Source: Geobacillus zalihae NBRC 101842 (GTDB lineage Bacteria; Bacillota; Bacilli; Bacillales; Anoxybacillaceae). Taken from it: a stretch of DNA of 34,930 nucleotides. The DNA is taken from positions 1-34,930 of the forward strand of contig NZ_BCPV01000023.1 of assembly GCF_001544135.1 (NCBI RefSeq). Direction: 5' to 3'. Every line of letters starts with the position of its first letter. The stretch's first letter is position 1. This document shows positions 1 to 6,998 of this stretch, one piece after another. The position numbers and the translations under genes are program-made. Under the pieces are notes generated by a model. The model had not been told where the DNA came from. It saw nothing but the letters and a program-made list of their open reading frames with translations, and did no database searches.

Positions 1-1
1 A

Positions 2-1174
2 GGATATATTCAAAAAATTTACGGCCAGCCGATGGTGGTGCACCGCATCCCGATTTGGCGGGACGGCAAGGTGATCGGGGCGATCGGGATGCTTATTTTC
101 CAAGGGGTATCGGAAGTATATGAAATTTTCCGGCGCCTGCAGGAGCTGTCGCGTGAGGCAAGCCGGAAGGAGAAGAAAGAAGCGAAACCACAGGAGACGG
201 CCGACTCCGCCCCGAAAGGAATCGAGCGGATCATTGGCCGCAACCCGGCGATCGCAGCGGTGAAGCAGATGATCCGCCGGGCGGCGCGCGTGCCGTCGAC
301 GGTGCTGATTACCGGTGAAAGCGGGACAGGGAAAGAAGTGGTGGCGCGGGCGATCCACGAAGCGGGGCCGCATGCGGACGGACCGTTTGTCAGCGTGAAT
401 TGCGCCGCCATCCCGGAGTCGTTGTTGGAAGCGGAGCTGTTCGGCTATGAGGACGGGGCGTTCACCGGAGCGAAAAAAGGGGGCAAGCCCGGCAAGTTTC
501 AACTCGCCCATCGGGGGACGCTGTTTTTGGATGAAATCGGCGATATGCCGCTGGCCATGCAGGCGAAAATTTTGCGCGTCTTGGAAGAGAAAAAGGTGGA
601 AAAAGTCGGCGGGCTATACGAAACCGAGGTGGACGTGCGCATTATTGCCGCGACGAACAAGCCGCTCGAGGAGATGGTGCGGAATGGAACGTTCCGGGAA
701 GATTTGTTTTACCGCTTGAACATCATTCGCATTCATCTCCCACCGCTGCGCGAGCGGAAAACGGATATTCCGGCGCTGCTCGCCCACCATATGGAACGGA
801 TGTGCCGGCAGTTTGGCGTCGCGTTGAAGTCGTTTACCAAAGAGGCCATGGAAGTGCTTGTCGACTATTCCTGGCCGGGAAACATCCGCGAGCTGGTCAA
901 CGTCGTCGAATGGCTGATCAGCATGGTTGAAGGAGATGTGATCGAACGCGAACACTTGCCAGCGTATTTGTCGACCGTTCAACCGGCCGTCTCCGCTTTG
1001 CCAGATCAGGGTGTGAGAATAGCGGACCTATGGAAAGAAATGGTTTACCAATCCGAGCGGGAACGAATCGCTGCGGCGCTGGTGGCGGCGGGCGGCAATA
1101 AGGCGGAAGCGGCAAGGAGGCTCGGCATTCACCGCTCGACGTTATATGAAAAACTGAAAAAATACGGATTATAG
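2..1174 (+). CDS. sigma-54-dependent transcriptional activator (5' end outside window)
   Basis: The reading frame is open from base 2, so the gene starts before the window; only its C-terminal 390 or so residues are seen. The first 40 residues look like the end of a PAS-type sensor domain. The AAA+ domain follows, with Walker A GESGTGKE, the sigma-54 contact loop GAFTGA, Walker B LFLDEIGD, the arginine-finger region and WPGNIREL. A Fis-type helix-turn-helix ends the protein (GNKAEAARRLGIHRSTLYEKLKKY). Proteins of this class use ATP to open promoters held by sigma-54 RNA polymerase. The next gene has a clear -24/-12 promoter about 140 bp downstream, so the alcohol dehydrogenase/semialdehyde dehydrogenase pair is the likely target. 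The inducer cannot be read because most of the sensor part is missing. Confidence 0.93.
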   Translation, partial: GYIQKIYGQPMVVHRIPIWRDGKVIGAIGMLIFQGVSEVYEIFRRLQELSREASRKEKKEAKPQETADSAPKGIERIIGRNPAIAAVKQMIRRAARVPSTVLITGESGTGKEVVARAIHEAGPHADGPFVSVNCAAIPESLLEAELFGYEDGAFTGAKKGGKPGKFQLAHRGTLFLDEIGDMPLAMQAKILRVLEEKKVEKVGGLYETEVDVRIIAATNKPLEEMVRNGTFREDLFYRLNIIRIHLPPLRERKTDIPALLAHHMERMCRQFGVALKSFTKEAMEVLVDYSWPGNIRELVNVVEWLISMVEGDVIEREHLPAYLSTVQPAVSALPDQGVRIADLWKEMVYQSERERIAAALVAAGGNKAEAARRLGIHRSTLYEKLKKYGL

Positions 1175-1175
1175 A

Positions 1176-1207
1176 CACAACGGCGGAACAGCCGTCGTTT
1201 TTGTTGT
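1176..1207 (+). terminator. possible terminator after the sigma-54 activator
   Basis: ACGGC (1180-1184) and GCCGT (1191-1195) form a short stem with a 6-base loop, followed by CGTTTTTG. An outer CACAAC/GTTGTG pairing is an alternative fold. The stem is short, so efficiency is uncertain. Confidence 0.45.
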
Positions 1208-1311
1208 GATGTCGGATTAGTGTCTGGTTATTGTTTGATAGATGTCTTGTTTGTGTCGGTGATGGCGCTTTTGTTTTGAATCGACTTCCTTGTTGCGGTG
1301 CGCTTTGTATG

Positions 1312-1328
1312 TTGGTACGAAACTTGCT
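1312..1328 (+). promoter_or_regulatory. sigma-54 (-24/-12) promoter of the alcohol dehydrogenase operon
   Basis: TTGGTACG, four bases, then TTGCT. GG at 1314-1315 and GC at 1326-1327 have exactly the N10 spacing needed by sigma-54, and the match to TGGCACG-N4-TTGCW differs at one base. It lies about 45 bp before the ATG at 1373 and directly downstream of a sigma-54 activator gene. Activator binding sites are expected in 1210-1310, but I could not define a palindrome there. Confidence 0.85.
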
Positions 1329-1372
1329 TTCTAAAAGAGGTGAAACCGTTATCAAAATCAGGAGGGGACGCG

Positions 1373-2560
1373 ATGTACGAATTGTTGGTGCCCAGCCGGG
1401 TTGTGTATGGGCGCAATACGTTCGCCGAAGTCGGCCCACAGGCAAAAGCGCTCGGAACGAAAGCGCTCATCGTCAGCGACCCGGTGATGGAGAACATCGG
1501 GGTGGTTGCCCGCTGTGAGCAATATTTGCAAGAAGCAGGGCTGCCGTTTGTGAAGTATACAGGAGTCGACAGCGAGCCGACGGATGTGCATGTGAAAGAG
1601 GCGCTTGACGTCTGCCGGAGCGAGCGGTGCGATGTCGTCATCGCCATCGGCGGCGGTAGCAGCATTGACGCCGCCAAGGCGGTCGCCGTCATGATGACAA
1701 ATGAAGGGGAGATCAGCGACTATATCGGCAATCAAAAGCGGTTTGCCGAAAAACCGCTGCCGCTCATTGCCATTCCGACAACGGCCGGAACGGGTTCGGA
1801 AGTGACGAAAGTAACGGTCATTATCAATACGAAGACGGACGTCAAAATGATGATTTCCCAACCGGAGCTGCTTCCAGCCGTGGCGATCGTCGACCCGTTG
1901 CTCACGGTTTCGTGCCCGCCGTCCGTCACCGCGGCCACGGGCATCGACGCCCTCTGCCATGCGATCGAGGCGTACATTTCCCGACGCGCCCACCCGGTGA
2001 CCGATGCGCTGGCGCTCTCTGCCATCGAAGCGATCGTCGGTCATTTGCGCCGGGCGTATGAAAACGGTCAAGACATCGAAGCGCGGGAAAAAATGGCGAT
2101 CGCCGCCATGAAAGCGGGCATGGCGTTTTCCAACGCCTCGGTGACGCTTGTGCACGGCATGTCGCGGCCGATCGGCGCGCTTTTCCACGTGCCGCACGGC
2201 GTATCGAACGCGATGTTGCTGCCGGGGGTGCTGGAGTTTACAAAAGACAGCGCCATCGAACGATTGGCGGTGATCGCCCGAATCATCAAGCCGCCGCTCA
2301 AAGACGTTTCCGATACGGAAGCAGCTGAGGCGCTTGTTGAAGAAGTGAAACAGCTTTGCCGCGATTTGCGCATTCCGAATATGAAAACGTGGGGCATCGA
2401 CAAAGCGGCGTTTGACAAAGCGGTTGATAAAATGGCGGCCGATGCGCTCGCGAGCGGCAGTCCAAGCAACAATCCGAAAGTGCCGACCCATGAGGAAATC
2501 GTCGCCTTGTACCATTATTGTTATGACTATCAGTACGACACCAAAACCGTAAGTTCGTAA
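1373..2560 (+). CDS. iron-containing (type III) alcohol dehydrogenase
   Basis: A 395-residue NAD(P)-dependent dehydrogenase of the Fe-ADH family, which is usually 380-390 residues. The nucleotide-binding glycine motif is GGGSSIDAAK. The family signature GTGSEVT follows, and the metal-binding region contains DALCHAIEAY and HGMSRPIGALFHVPHG with the conserved histidines. The ATG at 1373 is preferred because GGAGGGG lies 7-11 bases upstream; the frame is open back to an earlier ATG at 1298, but that one precedes the predicted promoter. Transcription should depend on sigma-54. The next gene encodes a CoA-acylating semialdehyde dehydrogenase, so the pair could oxidise a primary alcohol or diol (for example a C3-C4 hydroxy compound) to an acyl-CoA. 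The exact substrate is inference. Confidence 0.93.
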   Translation: MYELLVPSRVVYGRNTFAEVGPQAKALGTKALIVSDPVMENIGVVARCEQYLQEAGLPFVKYTGVDSEPTDVHVKEALDVCRSERCDVVIAIGGGSSIDAAKAVAVMMTNEGEISDYIGNQKRFAEKPLPLIAIPTTAGTGSEVTKVTVIINTKTDVKMMISQPELLPAVAIVDPLLTVSCPPSVTAATGIDALCHAIEAYISRRAHPVTDALALSAIEAIVGHLRRAYENGQDIEAREKMAIAAMKAGMAFSNASVTLVHGMSRPIGALFHVPHGVSNAMLLPGVLEFTKDSAIERLAVIARIIKPPLKDVSDTEAAEALVEEVKQLCRDLRIPNMKTWGIDKAAFDKAVDKMAADALASGSPSNNPKVPTHEEIVALYHYCYDYQYDTKTVSS

Positions 2561-2761
2561 ATGAGTCCGACGGCTGGGATGGCGATTGCAGGACGCATGA
2601 CAGCGACCAGCAGCAAACGGACAGCAAAGAACGCCGCTTTTTGGAAGCGTTCAGCCCGCCGGCCGTTTCCGCGAAAGGAAGCGCTCGTCGATCATCCATA
2701 GCTCTTGTGTGCGTTCATGAACCAATCTTTTGAAAGATCGACTAGAAAGGTGGTTTCATCC

Positions 2762-4225
2762 ATGAGTTCCGTGACCGAAACGAAAACATTGAAAAATTTT
2801 ATCGGCGGCCAATGGGTCGCGTCAACATCCGGAAAAGAAGAAATCGTGCCGAACCCGGCGACAGGAGAAGTGCTGGCGAAAGTGCCGCTCTCTTCGCGCG
2901 ATGAGCTTGATGCGGCGGTGGCGGCTGCGAAAGAAGCGTTCCGCGAATGGCGCAAAGTGCCCGTTCCGCGCCGCGCCCGCATTTTGTTCCGCTACCAGCA
3001 GCTCCTTGTCGAGCATTGGGAGGAACTTGCCAGACTTGTGACGCTTGAAAACGGCAAAGTGTATGAGGATGCATACGGTGAAGTGCAGCGCGGCATTGAG
3101 TGCGTCGAATTTGCGGCGGGAATTCCGACGCTTATGATGGGCCAACAGCTGCCGGATATCGCGACCGGCATCGAATCGGGCATGTACCGTTACCCGCTTG
3201 GCGTTGTTGCCGGCATTACGCCGTTTAACTTCCCGATGATGGTGCCGTGCTGGATGTTCCCGCTTGCCATCGCTTGCGGCAACACGTTTGTGTTGAAGCC
3301 GTCCGAGCGGACGCCGATGCTCGCCAACCGTTTGGCAGAGCTGTTCACCGAAGCCGGCCTGCCGGCGGGGGTGCTCAATATCGTCCACGGAGCGCATGAA
3401 GTCGTGAACGGCATTTTAGAGCACAAAGATATTAAAGCCGTCTCGTTCGTCGGCTCACAGCCGGTCGCCGAATATGTGTACAAAACGGCCGCCGCCCACG
3501 GCAAGCGCGTACAGGCGCTGGCTGGCGCGAAAAACCATTCGATCGTCATGCCGGACGCCGACCTTGATATGGCGGTGACGAACATCATCAACGCCGCGTT
3601 CGGTTCGGCGGGCGAGCGGTGCATGGCGTGTTCGGTCGTCGTTGCTGTCGGCGATATCGCTGATGAGTTAGTGAAACGGCTCAAAGAAGCCGCCGATCGC
3701 ATCCAAATCGGCAACGGGCTCGACCAAGGCGTCTTTTTAGGCCCGGTCATCCGCGAGTCGCACAAAGAACGGACGATCAAATACATCGAAATCGGCGAAA
3801 AAGAAGGGGCGCTCCTTGTCCGCGATGGCCGCCGCGACTCGGCGACGAGCGGAAAAGGGTATTTCATCGGCCCGACGATTTTCGACCATGTCAAACCGGG
3901 CATGACGATTTGGACGGACGAAATTTTTGCCCCGGTTCTGTCGGTCGTCCGCGCCCGCGATTTGGACGAAGCGATTGAGATCGCCAACCGGTCGGAATTC
4001 GCCAACGGCGCCTGCATCTACACGGACAGCGCCAAAGCGATCCGCCAGTTCCGTGAAGAAATCGACGCTGGCATGCTCGGTATCAACGTCGCCGTCCCAG
4101 CGCCGATGGCGTTTTTCCCGTTCTCAGGCTACAAAAACTCGTTCTATGGCGACCTCCACGCCAACGGCCGCGACGGCGTCGAGTTTTATACGAGAAAGAA
4201 AATGGTGACGGCGAGATATGAATAG
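2762..4225 (+). CDS. mmsA: CoA-acylating methylmalonate-semialdehyde dehydrogenase
   Basis: A 487-residue aldehyde dehydrogenase. The catalytic cysteine is C287 in GERCMAC, and LAGAKNH replaces the general-base glutamate segment of hydrolytic aldehyde dehydrogenases, as is typical of CoA-dependent MMSDH/IolA enzymes. Known family members convert malonate semialdehyde or methylmalonate semialdehyde plus CoA and NAD to acetyl-CoA or propionyl-CoA, CO2 and NADH in the cytoplasm. The ATG at 2762 has GAAAGGTGG upstream; two earlier in-frame ATGs (2705, 2717) lack a good ribosome binding site. It follows the alcohol dehydrogenase by about 200 bp with no obvious terminator between, so cotranscription from the sigma-54 promoter is likely. 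No inositol genes are near, which argues against a simple iol role. Confidence 0.92.
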   Translation: MSSVTETKTLKNFIGGQWVASTSGKEEIVPNPATGEVLAKVPLSSRDELDAAVAAAKEAFREWRKVPVPRRARILFRYQQLLVEHWEELARLVTLENGKVYEDAYGEVQRGIECVEFAAGIPTLMMGQQLPDIATGIESGMYRYPLGVVAGITPFNFPMMVPCWMFPLAIACGNTFVLKPSERTPMLANRLAELFTEAGLPAGVLNIVHGAHEVVNGILEHKDIKAVSFVGSQPVAEYVYKTAAAHGKRVQALAGAKNHSIVMPDADLDMAVTNIINAAFGSAGERCMACSVVVAVGDIADELVKRLKEAADRIQIGNGLDQGVFLGPVIRESHKERTIKYIEIGEKEGALLVRDGRRDSATSGKGYFIGPTIFDHVKPGMTIWTDEIFAPVLSVVRARDLDEAIEIANRSEFANGACIYTDSAKAIRQFREEIDAGMLGINVAVPAPMAFFPFSGYKNSFYGDLHANGRDGVEFYTRKKMVTARYE

Positions 4226-4236
4226 GAAAACAATGA

Positions 4237-4268
4237 AGCAGCCCGCTTGGATTCGGGCTGCTTTTTTA
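4237..4268 (+). terminator. rho-independent terminator after mmsA
   Basis: AGCAGCCCG (4237-4245) pairs perfectly with CGGGCTGCT (4254-4262) across an 8-base loop and runs into six T residues. Confidence 0.92.
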
Positions 4269-4272
4269 TCGC

Positions 4273-4422
4273 CCTGAATTGGCAGGAAAATCCTTAGGGG
4301 AATTTATCGATGTATTGCGTTCGAAGGCGATTCCTTGGATGGAATATACGGAGGAACACATCAAAGATGATTGGGACACGGTGCAACAATTGAGCAATGA
4401 AAATAGGGATCGCAATGAGTAG
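4273..4422 (+). pseudogene. truncated UPF0175-like antitoxin (C-terminal remnant)
   Basis: An open frame without a start codon encodes 49 residues beginning PELAGKSLGEFIDVLRSK and ending ENRDRNE. The ELAG-SLGEF-ID-L pattern followed by a short C-terminal tail resembles the end of UPF0175 antitoxins, which usually precede DUF3368 PIN-like toxins. The upstream half is gone: the frame runs straight into the mmsA terminator. Its stop codon overlaps the toxin start (ATGAGTAG at 4415-4422), the usual coupling in such pairs. It is too short for the ORF search and has no ribosome binding site, so it is probably dead. The family call rests on a short motif. Confidence 0.65.
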
Positions 4423-4763
4423 GGTTACGGTCAACTCTACACCGATTATAGGTCTGTCGATCGTTGGTCAATTGACTCTTTTGTCTGACCTATTTGATGA
4501 AGTATATGTTCCGGAAGCTGTCTATCAAGAAATTGTTCATCACCATGCCCCACGCCATTATGGAAAAGAAGAGCTCAAACGATTGGTCAACGAGGGGGTG
4601 TTTCGACTATACCATGTAAAAAATCGCGGCCTTGTTGAAAGTTTGTATGGAAAATTCCATGCCGGGGAGTTAGAAGTTATTATTGGAGCGAAAGAACTTG
4701 GTGCTCAAGCCGTTGTGATGGATGAGCATGCTGCTAGACCATTGTCGAAACAATTCTTTTTAA

Positions 4764-4985
4764 CATCTTTCCGAAAGAAGTCTCCCACTTTGAAACGAAG
4801 TGAAAGTGGGAGATGAATGTCGGTTGGCGTCAGCCAACGAATAGGATAGAATATGGCTAGAACGGACACCTTCGGAACGAAGGGAAGCGTAAAGGGTTCT
4901 TGTGTGTGGCTTACCGTTCAGCGAACACACACAAGTCGCTTGAAGCCCCCATCTCTAAGCGAAGCGTAGGTGGTGGGTAGTTCAC
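4764..4985 (+). mobile_element. 222-bp non-autonomous IS200/IS605-type insertion, no transposase
   Basis: The boundaries come from the interrupted toxin frame: the left flank ends in TTTAA (4759-4763) and the right end is GTAGTTCAC (4977-4985). There is no target duplication, as expected for the single-strand HUH (TnpA) mechanism, which inserts 3' of a short motif. The element holds subterminal hairpins: 4781-4790 with 4804-4813 (10 bp, perfect), GTTGGC-GTCA-GCCAAC near 4835, 4899-4908 with 4926-4935 (10 bp, perfect), and an imperfect right-end stem at 4945-4978. It has no tnpA or tnpB frame, so it must have been moved in trans. It resembles palindrome-associated MITEs derived from IS605 elements. 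Confidence 0.75.
4781..4985 (+). ncRNA. candidate omega-RNA (TnpB guide RNA) scaffold
   Basis: In IS605-family elements the TnpB guide RNA scaffold is the right end of the element and the guide is the flanking DNA just outside it. Here a series of stable stems ends in a GC-rich right-end stem and TTCAC at 4985. The guide would then start with GGCCTATCGG at 4986, inside the toxin gene, and TTTAA would serve as the matching target-adjacent motif. This is inference from structure and position; there is no expression evidence and no tnpB nearby. Confidence 0.4.
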
Positions 4986-5138
4986 GGCCTATCGGTACAA
5001 TTGGAGTTTTGATTCTAGGGAAGAAAAACAGGAAAATAGCGGAAGTCAAGCCGCTGTTAGACACTCTGCTTGACAATGGATTTTATCTCTCCCAACGTCT
5101 CTATCGAGAGGCGTTGTCGTTGGCAGAAGAAACGCCGT

Positions 5139-5172
5139 AACCCCGCCCGCCGCGCGGGGTTTTCTTTTTTAA
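5139..5172 (+). terminator. rho-independent terminator after the broken toxin gene
   Basis: AACCCCGC (5139-5146) pairs with GCGGGGTT (5154-5161) over a 7-base loop, followed by a T-rich run. The stem overlaps the toxin stop codon. Confidence 0.88.
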
Positions 5173-5175
5173 CCC

Positions 5176-5196
5176 CTGTCAACAACCCCCTTGACA
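5176..5196 (+). promoter_or_regulatory. mtlA promoter -35 with candidate MtlR site
   Basis: CTGTCAACAA (5176-5185) lies next to a perfect -35 TTGACA (5191-5196). TGTCAA-N8-TTGACA is a perfect inverted repeat, which suits an activator binding at the -35. CTGTCAACAA recurs twice upstream of mtlR. A good -10 hexamer is not visible at 16-18 bp, as is common for activator-dependent promoters. Assigning the repeat to MtlR is inference. Confidence 0.55.
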
Positions 5197-5226
5197 AAAT
5201 CGCGTTTACTTCTCATTGAAGGCCGG

Positions 5227-5241
5227 TTGTAAGCGTTTTAA
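5227..5241 (+). promoter_or_regulatory. cre-like CcpA site upstream of mtlA
   Basis: TTGTAAGCGTTTTAA matches the catabolite-response consensus WTGNAANCGNWNNCW at all but one position. It lies downstream of the -35 and about 40 bp before the mtlA ATG, where CcpA binding would repress in glucose. Confidence 0.6.
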
Positions 5242-5278
5242 GATAAAGATACAGTCAAGCAAAAGGAGGAGCGACGTT

Positions 5279-6730
5279 ATGACGCATACAACCGGAAATG
5301 AAACAGGATTCCGTGTGAAGATTCAGCGGTTTGGCAGTTATTTGAGCGGCATGATTATGCCGAATATCGGCGCGTTTATCGCCTGGGGGCTGATTACCGC
5401 CCTATTTATCCCGACGGGCTGGCTGCCGAACGAGACGTTTGCGAAGCTCGTCGGTCCGATGATTACGTATTTGCTGCCGCTGTTGATTGGCTATACGGGC
5501 GGCAAAATGGTGTACGACGTCCGCGGCGGTGTCGTCGGGGCGACGGCGACGATGGGCGTGGTCGTCGGTTCGGACATCCCGATGTTTTTAGGTGCGATGA
5601 TCATGGGGCCGCTTGGCGGTTATGTGATCAAAAAAGTGGATGGATTGTTCCAAGGGAAAGTCAAGCAAGGATTCGAGATGCTTGTCAACAACTTTTCGGC
5701 CGGGATCGTCGGCGGCGTGTTGACGCTCCTTGCCTTTAAAGGAGTCGGCCCGGTCATCTCGCTCATCAGCAAAACATTAGCAGCGGGAGTGGAAAAAATC
5801 ATTGACTGGCATTTGTTGCCGCTGGCGAACTTGTTCATCGAGCCAGGGAAAGTGCTGTTCTTGAACAATGCGATCAACCACGGCATTTTAAGCCCGCTTG
5901 GCGTCGAGCAGGCGGCGAAAACGGGAAAATCGATCTTGTTCCTGCTCGAGACGAACCCAGGTCCAGGACTTGGCATTTTGCTCGCGTATTGGCTGTTTGG
6001 CAAGGGGATGGCGAAACAGTCGGCACCAGGGGCTGTGATTATCCACTTCTTAGGCGGGATTCATGAAATTTACTTCCCATACATTCTCATGCGTCCGGTC
6101 TTGATTTTAGCGGCGATGGCGGGCGGCGTGAGCGGGGTGTTCACGTTTACCATCCTCAACGCCGGGCTTGTGGCCGTGCCGTCGCCGGGAAGCATTTTCG
6201 CCTTGCTGGCGATGACGCCAAAAGGGAATTACTTTGGCGTGCTAGCCGGCGTGTTCGTCGCCGCTGCGGTATCGTTCCTCGTCGCGTCGGTGTTCTTGAA
6301 ATCGGCGAAACAAAACGAAGAGGAAGAAGACTTGGCCAAGGCGGCAGAAAAAATGCAACAGTTAAAGGGGAAACAAAGCCAAGTGGCGGCCGCGTTGCAG
6401 CAACAAGAGGAAGTGGCAGCGGCGGTGGCGGAACAGGCCGTCCCTGCACGGGTCAAAAGAATTGTCTTTGCGTGTGACGCCGGAATGGGCTCGAGCGCGA
6501 TGGGAGCATCGATTTTGCGCAACAAAGTACAAAAGGCCGGGCTCGATATCGAAGTGACGAATACAGCGATCAACCAGCTTCCGGCCGACGCCGACATCGT
6601 CGTTACCCACCAAAACTTAACCGACCGGGCGAAAGCAAAATTGCCGAACGCCTACCACGTATCGGTTGAAAACTTCTTAAACAGCCCGAAATACGATGAG
6701 TTGATTGAACAATTGAAAAAGAATGCGTAA
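5279..6730 (+). CDS. mtlA: mannitol PTS transporter EIICB subunit
   Basis: A 483-residue membrane permease that imports D-mannitol and phosphorylates it to mannitol 1-phosphate. The N-terminal EIIC domain (about residues 10-340) has multiple hydrophobic segments and the motifs NHGILSPLG and GGIHEIYFPYILM, the latter carrying the conserved GIxE glutamate. A charged, glutamine-rich linker (about 345-390) leads to the EIIB domain with phosphocysteine C399 in FACDAGMGSSAMG. Length and domain order match Gram-positive MtlA proteins, where EIIA is a separate protein (here MtlF). The ATG at 5279 has AAAAGGAGGA upstream. The gene starts the mannitol locus and ends in its own terminator before mtlR. 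Confidence 0.97.
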   Translation: MTHTTGNETGFRVKIQRFGSYLSGMIMPNIGAFIAWGLITALFIPTGWLPNETFAKLVGPMITYLLPLLIGYTGGKMVYDVRGGVVGATATMGVVVGSDIPMFLGAMIMGPLGGYVIKKVDGLFQGKVKQGFEMLVNNFSAGIVGGVLTLLAFKGVGPVISLISKTLAAGVEKIIDWHLLPLANLFIEPGKVLFLNNAINHGILSPLGVEQAAKTGKSILFLLETNPGPGLGILLAYWLFGKGMAKQSAPGAVIIHFLGGIHEIYFPYILMRPVLILAAMAGGVSGVFTFTILNAGLVAVPSPGSIFALLAMTPKGNYFGVLAGVFVAAAVSFLVASVFLKSAKQNEEEEDLAKAAEKMQQLKGKQSQVAAALQQQEEVAAAVAEQAVPARVKRIVFACDAGMGSSAMGASILRNKVQKAGLDIEVTNTAINQLPADADIVVTHQNLTDRAKAKLPNAYHVSVENFLNSPKYDELIEQLKKNA

Positions 6731-6742
6731 ATCGGCATGAAG

Positions 6743-6775
6743 CGCAGGGGAATGGCGTTCCCCCTGCGTTTTGTT
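6743..6775 (+). terminator. rho-independent terminator between mtlA and mtlR
   Basis: CGCAGGGG (6743-6750) pairs with CCCCTGCG (6761-6768), followed by TTTTGTTTT. It would limit read-through from mtlA into mtlRFD. Confidence 0.87.
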
Positions 6776-6858
6776 TTGCGGAATCCGGCTGTTTCGGTGG
6801 GGCAGCCAGCGGGTTTCGTTTGGTGCCGAAACAGGAACTGTGAATGTGAAATTAAAAT

Positions 6859-6970
6859 CTGTCAACAATAACAATGACGAAAACGAAACATCTATTCATT
6901 GTCAAACAAAGAAAAAAGCCCTTACAATAAGAGATGAAGAACCGATTGGCCAATTTAAACCTGTCAACAA
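6859..6970 (+). promoter_or_regulatory. mtlR promoter with two candidate MtlR sites
   Basis: TTGTCA (6899-6904), 18 bp, then TACAAT (6923-6928) is a reasonable sigma-A promoter. CTGTCAACAA occurs upstream at 6859-6868 and downstream at 6961-6970, the same decamer as beside the mtlA -35. The arrangement suggests that MtlR also controls its own gene. No binding data can be inferred from sequence alone. Confidence 0.5.
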
Positions 6971-6998
6971 TACGATCGAAGATGGGAGGTGAACGGCG

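Larger units (their letters stand above)
4415..5140 (+). pseudogene. DUF3368/PIN-like toxin gene interrupted by an IS605-type insertion
   Basis: The first part (4415-4762) encodes VNSTPIIGLS, PEAVYQEIV, GELEVIIGAKELG and VMDEHAARPLSKQ, the order of conserved acidic segments in DUF3368 PIN-fold proteins. At base 4763 the homology stops and the frame reads 18 foreign residues (4764-4816) to a TGA at 4814. Family-like sequence resumes at 4986 (PIGTIGVLILGKKNRK) and runs to TAA at 5138-5140. Removing 4764-4985 rejoins the codons exactly (TTA, A+GG, CCT) and restores one continuous protein of about 167 residues. The family role is an RNase toxin or DNA-damage-type PIN protein; here it should be inactive. 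An alternative upstream ATG at 4397 exists, but the overlap with the antitoxin stop favours 4415. Confidence 0.85.

Noticed and set aside
1358-2515. 385-codon open frame on the - strand opposite the alcohol dehydrogenase
   Set aside because: Shadow of a GC-rich gene; histidine- and arginine-rich composition and no domain motif.
2561-2701. Short frame beginning ATG right after the alcohol dehydrogenase stop
   Set aside because: 46 codons, no ribosome binding site of its own, arginine-rich and unrecognised; probably chance.
5140-5280. Possible riboswitch or antiterminator leader before mtlA
   Set aside because: The only strong hairpin belongs to the end of the upstream gene, and the remaining space is filled by promoter and cre elements.
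6771-6992. 73-codon frame between mtlA and mtlR
   Set aside because: It covers the mtlA terminator and the mtlR promoter and operators; low-complexity product.
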